64,000 nt of DNA, from positions 80,209-144,208 of the forward strand of contig CAYNRE010000074.1 of assembly GCA_964399535.1 (NCBI GenBank). The letters run 5' to 3'. The notes below the pieces were generated by a model. It saw only the letters and a list, made by a program, of their open reading frames with translations, had not been told where the DNA came from and did no database searches. The translations under genes and the position numbers were made by a program. Below, piece after piece: positions 49,895 through 57,835 of this stretch; position 1 is the stretch's first letter; each line of letters starts with the position of its first letter. The stretch is from CAYNRE01 sp964399535 (GTDB lineage Bacteria > Planctomycetota > Planctomycetia > Pirellulales > CAYNRE01).

Positions 49895-52624
49895 ATGGCA
49901 GAGAAATACGTTTACTCGTTTGGTCCCGAAGGCACCGATGGCGACGCCTCGATGCGGAACCTGTTGGGGGGCAAGGGGGCCAACCTGGCCGAAATGACCC
50001 GGATTGGCCTGCCGGTGCCGGCCGGGTTCACCATCGGTACCCACGTCTGCACGTACTTCTATGCCCACGATCGCCAGTATCCCGCCGTGCTCCGCGAGCA
50101 GGTTCAAACGGCTCTGGCCAAGGTCGAGCGCGAGATGGGGGCCGAGTTCGGTTCCACCAAGAACCCCCTCTTGGTTTCCTGCCGCTCGGGCGCCCGCGAT
50201 TCGATGCCGGGCATGATGGACACGGTGCTCAACATCGGCCTGAACGACGAGACGGTCGAAACGCTGGCCAAGCTCACCGGAAACGAGCGGTTTGCCTGGG
50301 ACAGCTACCGCCGCTTTGTGCAGATGTACGGCGATGTCGTGCTGGACATGAAACCGAAGACCAAGACCGATCACGACCCGTTCGAAGAGATTCTCGAAGC
50401 CAAGAAGCACAAGGCCGGGGTCAAGGCCGACAACGAGCTCACGCCCGAGCAGCTCAGGGAACTGGTCAAGGAATTCAAGGTGGCGATTAAGAAGGGGACC
50501 GGTAAAGACTTTCCGACCGACCCGCACCAGCAGTTGTGGGGAGCGATCGGCGCCGTTTTCGGCAGTTGGATGAACGACCGGGCCGTGGTTTACCGCCGCA
50601 CCTACGGCATTCCGCACGAATGGGGCACTGCCACCAATGTGCAGGCCATGGTGTTCGGCAACCTGGGCAACGACTGCGCCACCGGAGTAGCGCTGACGCG
50701 CGATTGCGCCTTGGGTTCGCCGGGCTTGAACGGCGATTACCTGATCAACGCCCAGGGGGAAGACGTGGTGGCCGGCATCCGCAGCCCAAAGCGGATCGAA
50801 GTCAGCCTTTCGCAGGATATGCCCGAGAGCTACCAGCAGCTCTGCGAGATCGGCGTCCGGCTGGAGAAGCACTACAAAGAGGTGCAGGACCTGGAGTTCA
50901 CCATCCAGCGGGGCAAGGTCTGGATGCTGCAAACCCGGAACGCCAAGCGGACCGGTTTTGCCGCCGTGCGGATCGCGGTCGAGCTGGCCGAAGAGGGGCT
51001 GATTACGCCTGAAGAGGCGCTCGAGCCGCGGCGCATTCCGGCCGACGATTTGAACCAGCTCATGCAGCCGATCTTCAACCCCCAGAACAAGGCCGAGGCC
51101 CAGAAAGCCGGCCGGCTGTTGTGCAAGGGGATCAACGCGGGGCCCGGGGCCGCCAGCGGCAAGATTTGTTTCCATGCCTCGGACGCCGAGGCCCTGTGGC
51201 TCAAAGACCCCAACGTGCAGCTCATTCTGGTGCGGCGCGAAACCAGCCCCGAAGATCTGCGGGGAATGAAGATCGCCAACGGCATTCTCACCGCCTTCGG
51301 CGGGGCCAGCTCGCACGCCGCCTTGGTTAGCCGGCAGATGGGCAAGGCCTGTATCGTGGGCTGCGAACCGCTGCGAATCGATTACAAGGCGGCCACGCTC
51401 ACCGTCGAGGGGCGCACTTTCCGCGAGGGAGATACGATTTCGATCGACGGTTTCACCGGCGAGGTCTTCGAAGGCCAGATCGAAACCCGCCCCAGCGAAA
51501 TCGTCGAGGTGCTGATCCATAAAACCCTGGCGCCGAAAGATGCCCCCGTCTTTCTCCGCTTCGAGAAACTGATGACCTGGGTCGACAAGACCCGGCGGAT
51601 GAAGGTGCGGACCAATGCCGACGTGCCGGGGCAGGCCGCCGAAGCCGTGGCCTTCGGGGCCGAGGGCATTGGGCTTTGTCGGACCGAACACATGTTTTTC
51701 GACCACATCGATGAATTCCGCGAAATGATCCTGGCGGCCGACCTTGCCGGCCGGGAAAAGGCCTTGGCCAAACTGCTGCCGTTCCAGCGCGGAGACTTCG
51801 CCGGGCTGTTTCAGGCCATGGCCGGCAAGCCCGTAACCATCCGGCTGCTCGATCCGCCGCTGCACGAGTTCCTGCCGCACGAGCCGGCCGAGCAAGCCGA
51901 GCTGGCCAAGAAGATCGGCACGGTCTCCCCCCAGGAAATTTCCGAACGCGTGCATGCCCTGAAAGAGGCCAACCCCATGCTCGGCCACCGCGGTTGCCGG
52001 CTGGGAATCGTCTATCCCGAGATTACGCGGATGCAGGCCCGGGCCATTTTCGAGGCGGCCTGCCAGGTGAAGAAGGCCGGCGCCAGCGTGCTACCCGAGG
52101 TGATGATTCCCTTGGCTGGTTTCGCCACCGAATTCAAGAACCAGGAACAGATCGTTCGCGAGACCGCCAAGCAGGTCTTTGGCGAGCAGGGAATCGAGGT
52201 CGAATACCTGGTCGGCACCATGGTCGAGGTGCCGCGTGCCGCCGTGTGCGCCGAGCAAATCGCCGCCAGCGCCGAATTCTTCAGCTTCGGCACCAACGAC
52301 CTGACCCAGACCACGCTGGGGATGAGCCGCGACGACTACGGCGGGTTTATCAACTACTACCGCGAGAACGACATCGTCCCCAACGACCCGTTCCAGACGA
52401 TCGACCAGGACGGCGTGGGCGCGTTGATGCGGCTGGGCGTGGCCGGAGGTCGCACGGCACGACCCAACCTGAAGATCGGGATCTGTGGCGAGCACGGCGG
52501 AGACCCGGCCAGCGTGATGTTCTGCGACCGGATCGGTTTGGACTACGTAAGCTGTTCGCCGTTTCGGGTGCCCATCGCCCGGCTGGCCGCGGCCCAGGCG
52601 GTAATCGCCGCCAAGAAAAAATAG
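49895..52624 (+). CDS. ppdK: Pyruvate, phosphate dikinase
   Basis: The 909-residue enzyme interconverts pyruvate, ATP and Pi with PEP, AMP and PPi. It starts VYSFGPEGTDGDASMRNLLGGKGANLAEM (in pieces), has the ATP-grasp segment SCRSGARDSMPGMMDTVLNIG, the swivelling phosphohistidine H474 in T-A-F-G-G-A-S-S-H-A-A-L, and the PEP domain with LGHRGCRLGI, NDLTQTTLGMSRDD and GICGEHGGDP. It is slightly longer than the usual 870-890 residues because of an inserted helical segment near residue 160-190. With pfkA in the same window it may run glycolysis reversibly. Confidence 0.96.
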   Translation: MAEKYVYSFGPEGTDGDASMRNLLGGKGANLAEMTRIGLPVPAGFTIGTHVCTYFYAHDRQYPAVLREQVQTALAKVEREMGAEFGSTKNPLLVSCRSGARDSMPGMMDTVLNIGLNDETVETLAKLTGNERFAWDSYRRFVQMYGDVVLDMKPKTKTDHDPFEEILEAKKHKAGVKADNELTPEQLRELVKEFKVAIKKGTGKDFPTDPHQQLWGAIGAVFGSWMNDRAVVYRRTYGIPHEWGTATNVQAMVFGNLGNDCATGVALTRDCALGSPGLNGDYLINAQGEDVVAGIRSPKRIEVSLSQDMPESYQQLCEIGVRLEKHYKEVQDLEFTIQRGKVWMLQTRNAKRTGFAAVRIAVELAEEGLITPEEALEPRRIPADDLNQLMQPIFNPQNKAEAQKAGRLLCKGINAGPGAASGKICFHASDAEALWLKDPNVQLILVRRETSPEDLRGMKIANGILTAFGGASSHAALVSRQMGKACIVGCEPLRIDYKAATLTVEGRTFREGDTISIDGFTGEVFEGQIETRPSEIVEVLIHKTLAPKDAPVFLRFEKLMTWVDKTRRMKVRTNADVPGQAAEAVAFGAEGIGLCRTEHMFFDHIDEFREMILAADLAGREKALAKLLPFQRGDFAGLFQAMAGKPVTIRLLDPPLHEFLPHEPAEQAELAKKIGTVSPQEISERVHALKEANPMLGHRGCRLGIVYPEITRMQARAIFEAACQVKKAGASVLPEVMIPLAGFATEFKNQEQIVRETAKQVFGEQGIEVEYLVGTMVEVPRAAVCAEQIAASAEFFSFGTNDLTQTTLGMSRDDYGGFINYYRENDIVPNDPFQTIDQDGVGALMRLGVAGGRTARPNLKIGICGEHGGDPASVMFCDRIGLDYVSCSPFRVPIARLAAAQAVIAAKKK

Positions 52625-52716
52625 CCCTCCGCGCTCAGGCGGCGACCCCCGGATCGTGGTTCGGCAACGCCCCGTGCGCTTGCGAATCGGAGCACGGAGT
52701 ATTTCGCCGGGGAGGC

Positions 52717-53634
52717 CTACTTGCCGGCGGCGGGCTCGGTCTCCGGCAGCGGGGCCGGCTCCACGAACCGATCGTTTTCGAGCATGGCCCGCATCCGGCC
52801 GGGGATGTCGGTGATGATGCCGTCGATTCCGGCGTCGACCAGCTCTTTTCCCCGGGCCAGATCGTTGACCGTGTAGACCCAGGCCTTCAGCCCGCTGGCG
52901 TGAACCAGGGCGATGGCCTCGGGCGAAACGTCGTTGTGGCGCCAACCAACGATGCGGGCTCCCGTGGCCCGGGCCTTTTCGATTTGGGCTTCGGCCAGCG
53001 GACCTCGGCCCAGGACCGCGGTGACCAGCTCGGGGTACTCGCCGTGGCAATCAGCCACGTAATCCCAATCGAAGGATTGCACGACGACCTGATCGAGCAG
53101 CCCCTTCTGCCTGAGCAGGGCCACGCAGGTTGCCGCGTCGCCCCCTTTGCGCTCGATGAGCGTGGTCGAGCCAGACTGAATCACGTCGAGTGCGTCGGTC
53201 AGCGTGGGCAGTCGCGCCCCGGCGAAATCGGCGTGAAACCAGCTACCGGCATCCAGGCCGGCCAGCTCGGCGGCCGTTTTCTCGGTCACTTTAATCCGCG
53301 CCGCGCCAAAGACCTGTTCGCTGTTCGTCGTGCGGTCGAGCGTGTAATCGTGCAGCACCACGGGCACCTGGTCGCTACTGTGATAGTAGTCGAGCTCGAT
53401 CAGGTCGGCCCCCTCGTGCGCGGCTCGCTGAAAGGCGGGAATCGTGTTCTCTGGCGCACAACCACTGGCACCCCGGTGCCCGATGACGAGCACCCGTTTC
53501 GATTCCACGAGCTGCGCGGCGGGAATCCGCTCGGCGGCGGCCAGGCGAGCCGGGAAGACGAAGGCCGTCGCGGCAGCGCCCAACAGGGCGGCGGCAAGCC
53601 AAGCCGCCGGGCAAGGGTTGGCAAATCGGATCAT
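52717..53634 (-). CDS. Secreted glycerophosphodiester phosphodiesterase
   Basis: The 305-residue protein has a signal peptide (AWLAAALLGAAATAFVFPARLAAA, shown in part) and the GDPD TIM-barrel motifs V-I-G-H-R-G-A-S-G-C-A-P-E-N-T (general acid/base His and the catalytic Arg), LIELDYYHSSDQVPVVLHD (in pieces, metal ligands) and the strand GIDGIITDIPGRM near the end. It hydrolyses glycerophosphodiesters outside the cytoplasm; close relatives in planctomycetes vary in substrate. GAGGT lies nine bases before the ATG. Confidence 0.93.
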   Translation of the reverse strand: MIRFANPCPAAWLAAALLGAAATAFVFPARLAAAERIPAAQLVESKRVLVIGHRGASGCAPENTIPAFQRAAHEGADLIELDYYHSSDQVPVVLHDYTLDRTTNSEQVFGAARIKVTEKTAAELAGLDAGSWFHADFAGARLPTLTDALDVIQSGSTTLIERKGGDAATCVALLRQKGLLDQVVVQSFDWDYVADCHGEYPELVTAVLGRGPLAEAQIEKARATGARIVGWRHNDVSPEAIALVHASGLKAWVYTVNDLARGKELVDAGIDGIITDIPGRMRAMLENDRFVEPAPLPETEPAAGK

Positions 53635-53836
53635 GCGGGGGTACCTCAGGGAAGGTTTACTACCCGCGAAATTCTAATCAGCCGAACGCCCCAGGGGGAT
53701 GAAGTTCCCGCGAAAAACCGACCGGGAGGGGGAACGAGCGAGCCCCCCTCCGGGCGCGCTTTTGGGGAGCGCCGCGATCGCATCGGGGGGCGCGGGGGCT
53801 TGCCGACCTGCCCCCGGTCCGCCCCGGAAATCGCGG

Positions 53837-54397
53837 CTAGGTTTCCATCACTTCGGCTTCCTTGGCCTTAGCCAGATCGCCGACTTGGGCCTCGAATTTC
53901 TTGGTCAGATCCTGCACGTCGGACTGCACCGATTTGCAGTCGTCCTCGGTCATCGACTTGTCTTTCTCCGCCTGCTCGGCGGCCTTGTTGCCGTCGCGGC
54001 GCACATTGCGGATGGCCACCCGGGCTTCTTCGGCCAGCTCTTTGATTCGCGAGACCATCTTCTTGCGAACCTCGGTCGAGAGGGGGGGCACATTAAGTCG
54101 AATCACGCGGCCGTCGCTGTTGGGGGTCATGCCCAGGCCGCTGGCCTGAATCGCCTTTTCGATGTCTTTGATCGTTCCGGGGTCGAATGGCCGGATCAGA
54201 ATCTGGGTCGGCTCGGGCACGCCAATCGAAGCCAACTGTTTGATCGGCGTGGGCGAGCCATAGGCCTCGACCCGGAGCGTATCGACCAATCCCGGGCTGG
54301 CGCGTCCGGTGCGAATTCCGGTCAGGGCCTGCTTGTAAACGTCGACCGCTTTTTCCATGCGTTCTTCGACGTCGAAGAGGATTTCATCCGCTGTCAT
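53837..54397 (-). CDS. frr: Ribosome recycling factor
   Basis: The 186-residue protein releases ribosomes from mRNA after termination. Motifs: RMEKAVDVYKQALTGIRTGRASPGLVD (in pieces), YGSPTPIKQLASIGVPEP, IRLNVPPLSTEVRKKMVSRI (in pieces) and a C-terminal helix. Length matches the 185-residue family. It is the last gene of the rpsB-tsf-pyrH-frr group, the classical bacterial order. Confidence 0.97.
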   Translation of the reverse strand: MTADEILFDVEERMEKAVDVYKQALTGIRTGRASPGLVDTLRVEAYGSPTPIKQLASIGVPEPTQILIRPFDPGTIKDIEKAIQASGLGMTPNSDGRVIRLNVPPLSTEVRKKMVSRIKELAEEARVAIRNVRRDGNKAAEQAEKDKSMTEDDCKSVQSDVQDLTKKFEAQVGDLAKAKEAEVMET

Positions 54398-54495
54398 ACG
54401 CGCTCTCGCTTACGGAATTCAGGCTAGCGGGCTCGCCCTGGGTCCGGCCGGGCATGGCCGGAATCGGCGCACCCGCGCGCCTCAGGGCCGGCAAT

Positions 54496-55263
54496 TTACG
54501 AACTCAGCGAATCGGCCAACGCGGCCTCGCTGGCAATGATGGTTCCCACGCGGTCCCCCCGCACGGCCCGCTCGATGTTCCCATCCTTGCGGAAATTGAA
54601 CACCAAAATGGGCATGTTGTGTTCCATGCACTGGGCGATGGCCGTGGAGTCCATCACTCTCAGGTTTTGTTGCCGCACCGACTGGTAGGTCAATTCGCTG
54701 TAAAGGATGGCATGCGGGTTTTTTTCCGGGTCGTCGCTGTACACGCCATCGACCCGGGTGGCCTTGAGCAGCACGTCGGCCTCGAGCTCCAAGGCCCGCT
54801 GCGCGGCGGCGGTGTCGGTGGTGACAAACGGGCTACCTGTGCCGGCGGCCAGAATCACTATGCGCCCCTTCTCCAGGTGCCGGCGTGCCCGGCGGCGAAT
54901 GTAGGGTTCGGCCACGCCGTCCATGCGGATGGCGGTTAGCAGCCGGGTCTCGGCCCCCAGCGATTCCAGGGCGTCTTGCAGTGCCAGCCCGTTCATCACC
55001 GTGGCCAGCATGCCCATGTAATGGGCCGTGGCCTCTTGGATGCTCGAGTTGCCCGAGGTGAACTGGGCCCCGCGCAGGATGTTTCCGCCGCCGATGACAA
55101 TGGCGATCTGCACCCCCTGCGCCGCGGCCCGCACGGTCTGGCGGGCGATAAGCACCACTTCTTCCATGCTGATGCCGCGCTCGCCGGCATGGGCAAAGCT
55201 TTCTCCGGAAATTTTCAGCACCACGCGCCCGAAAGCGCGGCGAGCACCCGAATCGTTGGCCAT
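54496..55263 (-). CDS. pyrH: UMP kinase
   Basis: The 255-residue amino-acid-kinase-fold enzyme phosphorylates UMP. It starts at the ATG preceded by AGGGAA. Motifs: RVVLKISGESF, IAIVIGGGNILRG, YMGMLATVMNGLALQDALE (in pieces), VILAAGTGSPFVTTDTAAAQRA (in pieces) and KATRVDGVYSDDPEKNP. It lies between tsf and frr in the translation operon. Confidence 0.96.
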   Translation of the reverse strand: MANDSGARRAFGRVVLKISGESFAHAGERGISMEEVVLIARQTVRAAAQGVQIAIVIGGGNILRGAQFTSGNSSIQEATAHYMGMLATVMNGLALQDALESLGAETRLLTAIRMDGVAEPYIRRRARRHLEKGRIVILAAGTGSPFVTTDTAAAQRALELEADVLLKATRVDGVYSDDPEKNPHAILYSELTYQSVRQQNLRVMDSTAIAQCMEHNMPILVFNFRKDGNIERAVRGDRVGTIIASEAALADSLSS

Positions 55264-55329
55264 GAACGAGGGTTCCCTGCGGCGGTTAAGGTGGGCCGGC
55301 GACAGCGACACGAAGCCGGAACCGTCCGA

Positions 55330-56160
55330 CTACGATTTGCCCAATTGCCAGTGAACGAATCGCTTCAGCTTCAAACCGCCTTCCTGGGCGATTTTCCCCA
55401 CGGTCTTCTGTTCTTCTTTGACGAAAGGCTGTTCGGTCAAGACCCGCTCGGCGTAGAAGTTGCGCATCCGCCCGTCGATCATTTTGTCGACGATATTGGC
55501 CGGCTTGCCTTCTTTCAGTGCTGCTTCGCGGAGAATCTCGCGCTCTTTGGCCACCAGCGCGGGGTCTAAGTCTTCCTTGACCATCGCGGCGGGGCTCATC
55601 GCCGCCACGTGCATCGCCAGCTCGTTGGCCAAAGCCTGGTTGTCGCCTTCGATCTCGAACAGCACCCCGTGCGCGCCGGTATGGTGCGAATAGCCGCCGG
55701 TGGGCCCGTCAATGCGGGTCATGCGGGCCAGGTTGAACACCTCGCGAATGCGATTGACCAGGTCGTCGCGCACTTCGCCCAGGGTCTTGCCTGGCTTGCT
55801 GGGCGAGGGCTGGGAGAACAATTCGTCGGCCGTCGCGGCGCCTGGCCCCAGGGCCAGTTGCTTGGCCAGGTCGTTGGCCAGCGCGACGAACTCTTCGTGC
55901 CCCGCCACGGGAGCGCTTTCACACTGCAATTCGACCATGGCGCCGACCTTCTTTCCCAGGTCGGCGTACACGCCCATCCGGCCAAACGCGGTTTCGCGTC
56001 CGGCCCGGCCGGCCATGGTTTTCTTGCCCTGTTTGCGCAGGTAATCGATCGCGGCCGCCTCGTCGCCGCCCGTTTCCTGTAGCGCCTGTTTGCACTCCAT
56101 CATCGGCAGATTGGTCTTTTCCCGCAGGGCCTTGACCGCTGCGGCGGTGATTTCGGCCAT
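55330..56160 (-). CDS. tsf: Translation elongation factor Ts
   Basis: The 276-residue guanine-nucleotide exchange factor for EF-Tu starts at the ATG after AAGGAG. It has the UBA-like N-terminus (AAAVKALREKTNLPMMECKQALQETGGD in pieces), the EF-Tu-contacting loop T-D-F-V-A-type sequence replaced here by GHEEFVALANDLAKQ, and the C-terminal Q-P-F-V-K-E-E-Q-K-T-V-G-K-I. Sequence and gene order identify it without doubt. Confidence 0.96.
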   Translation of the reverse strand: MAEITAAAVKALREKTNLPMMECKQALQETGGDEAAAIDYLRKQGKKTMAGRAGRETAFGRMGVYADLGKKVGAMVELQCESAPVAGHEEFVALANDLAKQLALGPGAATADELFSQPSPSKPGKTLGEVRDDLVNRIREVFNLARMTRIDGPTGGYSHHTGAHGVLFEIEGDNQALANELAMHVAAMSPAAMVKEDLDPALVAKEREILREAALKEGKPANIVDKMIDGRMRNFYAERVLTEQPFVKEEQKTVGKIAQEGGLKLKRFVHWQLGKS

Positions 56161-56388
56161 GAGAATCGTTCTCCTTCCCCTCGAATAAGATTGGGCCGGT
56201 CGCCGGCCCCCACAGGCGCCGGCGGCGCGGCACTTGAATTTGGTACTTCTGCCGCCACGGCAACCGCCGCCGCGGTCACTGCTGTCTGGCCCGCTGCCCC
56301 CGCACCGGGGAGGGCCGGAAGCCGCCGGGTTGCGGTCCGCGTTTGGCAGCAATCCTGCCGGCGGGGCGGGCTGCGCCCCGCGGCGCCG

Positions 56389-57150
56389 TTACTCGACTTC
56401 GCCCGGCTTGTCCGCGGCGGTGGGCTGATCGCGACGACCCCGGCCGCTCGGCCCTTCGTGCGAGGCCTGCGACGCCCGGCCTTCAATTACCGCGTCGGCC
56501 AGCTTCCGCACGATGAGCTCGATGGAGCGAATGCTGTCGTCGTTGCCCGGAATCGGCAAATCGACCAGGTCCGGGTCGCAGTCGGTATCGATCAGGGACA
56601 CCGTGGTAACGCCCAACTTGCGGGCTTCCTGCACGGCGTTGTGCTCCTTCCGGGGGTCGATCACTACCAGGCACTCGGGCAGCCGGGCCATGGTTCGCAT
56701 TCCATTGAGATTGCGAAACATCTTGCGGTGCTCGCGCCGCAGGGCCGATTGCATCTTCTTCGAGTAGCTGGCCAACTGCTCGCCGCCGATCGTCTTTTCC
56801 AGCTCTTCCAAACGGCTCAGACGGCTGCGGATCGTGCGGAAATTGGTGAGCGTGCCCCCGAGCCAGCGCTCGTTGACAAACGGCATCTGGCACCGCAGCG
56901 ACTCGCGCTCGACGGTTTCGGCCGCCTGCTTCTTGGTACCCACGAACAGCACCAGGCTGCCCGACGAGGCCACCTGGCTCAGATACTTGCGGGCTCGCAG
57001 CAAACCGCGAATGGTTTCCCGCACGTCGATGATGTGAATCAGGTTGCGCCGGGCGTAAATGTAGGGGCGCATCTTCGGGTTCCAACGACTGGCGCGATGC
57101 CCGAAGTGAACTCCCGATTCGATCAGCTCCTTTACCAATACCGTGGCCAA
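56389..57150 (-). CDS. rpsB: 30S ribosomal protein S2
   Basis: The 253-residue protein opens with KELIESGVHFGHRASRWNPKM (in pieces), has YIYARRNLIHIIDVRET, LFVGTKKQAAETV, NERWLGGTLTNFRTI and LPECLVVIDPRKEHNAVQEARKL (in pieces), ending PGNDDSIRSIELIVRKLADAV. The C-terminal 30 residues are a charged extension. It leads the rpsB-tsf-pyrH-frr operon and has a promoter about 300 bases upstream. Confidence 0.97.
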   Translation of the reverse strand: MATVLVKELIESGVHFGHRASRWNPKMRPYIYARRNLIHIIDVRETIRGLLRARKYLSQVASSGSLVLFVGTKKQAAETVERESLRCQMPFVNERWLGGTLTNFRTIRSRLSRLEELEKTIGGEQLASYSKKMQSALRREHRKMFRNLNGMRTMARLPECLVVIDPRKEHNAVQEARKLGVTTVSLIDTDCDPDLVDLPIPGNDDSIRSIELIVRKLADAVIEGRASQASHEGPSGRGRRDQPTAADKPGEVE

Positions 57151-57462
57151 AGCGTCGTTCCTTTGCTGGCAGAGGGCACACCGGCGATGTCGACGCGACC
57201 TGGCTTCCAGAGGGGGTCTCTGGCAGCACGCCGCCAGAAACGGGGTTTCCCGTCGGGGCGGGGTCGCGAGGCGTCCGGCGTTCGGTGGTTCGGCCGTTTA
57301 ACGTGGTTAAAGCAATTGGCACGCGCCCGGTCCGACCATCGGAGCAGGGCCTCGCGCCCCCCGGCAGGCGCCGCGGCGATCCCCGGGAACCCCCGGCCCG
57401 CACCCCGACGCTAAACCGGGAAACTGTCAGCACTTTCGGCCGTTCTAAGTGCCGAGTCACGT
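57151..57462. other. Long rpsB leader region
   Basis: About 300 bases between the rpsB start and its promoter. A ribosomal-protein leader structure is possible, but no known S2-binding fold was recognised by eye. Confidence 0.4.
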
Positions 57463-57491
57463 ATGGTATCGGGCGCTTCGGGACCCGTCAA
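57463..57491 (-). promoter_or_regulatory. Promoter of the rpsB operon
   Basis: On the minus strand TTGACG (57486-57491) and TACCAT (57463-57468) are 17 bases apart, a good sigma-70-type pair. Transcription would start near 57456, giving a leader of about 305 bases. Confidence 0.55.
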
Positions 57492-57835
57492 CCGACCCCA
57501 CGGCGACCATCCATCGTTCGGACGGGTCATTGTGCCGGGAAAACCTAGCCGGTTCCTGCGGATTCTCGTGATTGCACCCCCCCGATTGTCGTTTTGGTCC
57601 CCCCGGCGCGCGGAGGGTAGGCCCTTTAAGTCGGTTCCAGATTTGACCTTGGTCCCAGCGCGACCTAACTTTTTCCGCCCCCCGAGTCCGGCGCCTGCCG
57701 CGGGGGACGGGGTCGGAGTGCATCGACCGCTCAGGAAAGTTGGAAGCCAGCCTTGTCGGCGCAAGCTATCGCCAGGCCACCCCGGAGCGCGACCGGCGGC
57801 CGGGCGATGTCCTTGCACAAGGCAAGCGAAGCAAC
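57492..57835. other. Upstream region of the GGDEF gene
   Basis: 344 bases between the rpsB promoter and the GGDEF protein start. The frame of the GGDEF gene is open back to 57740 but without domain similarity. No distinct promoter was identified. Confidence 0.35.

Noticed and set aside
49826..51988. 720-residue minus-strand open frame opposite ppdK
   Set aside because: Complementary-strand shadow of ppdK; no domain in the translation.
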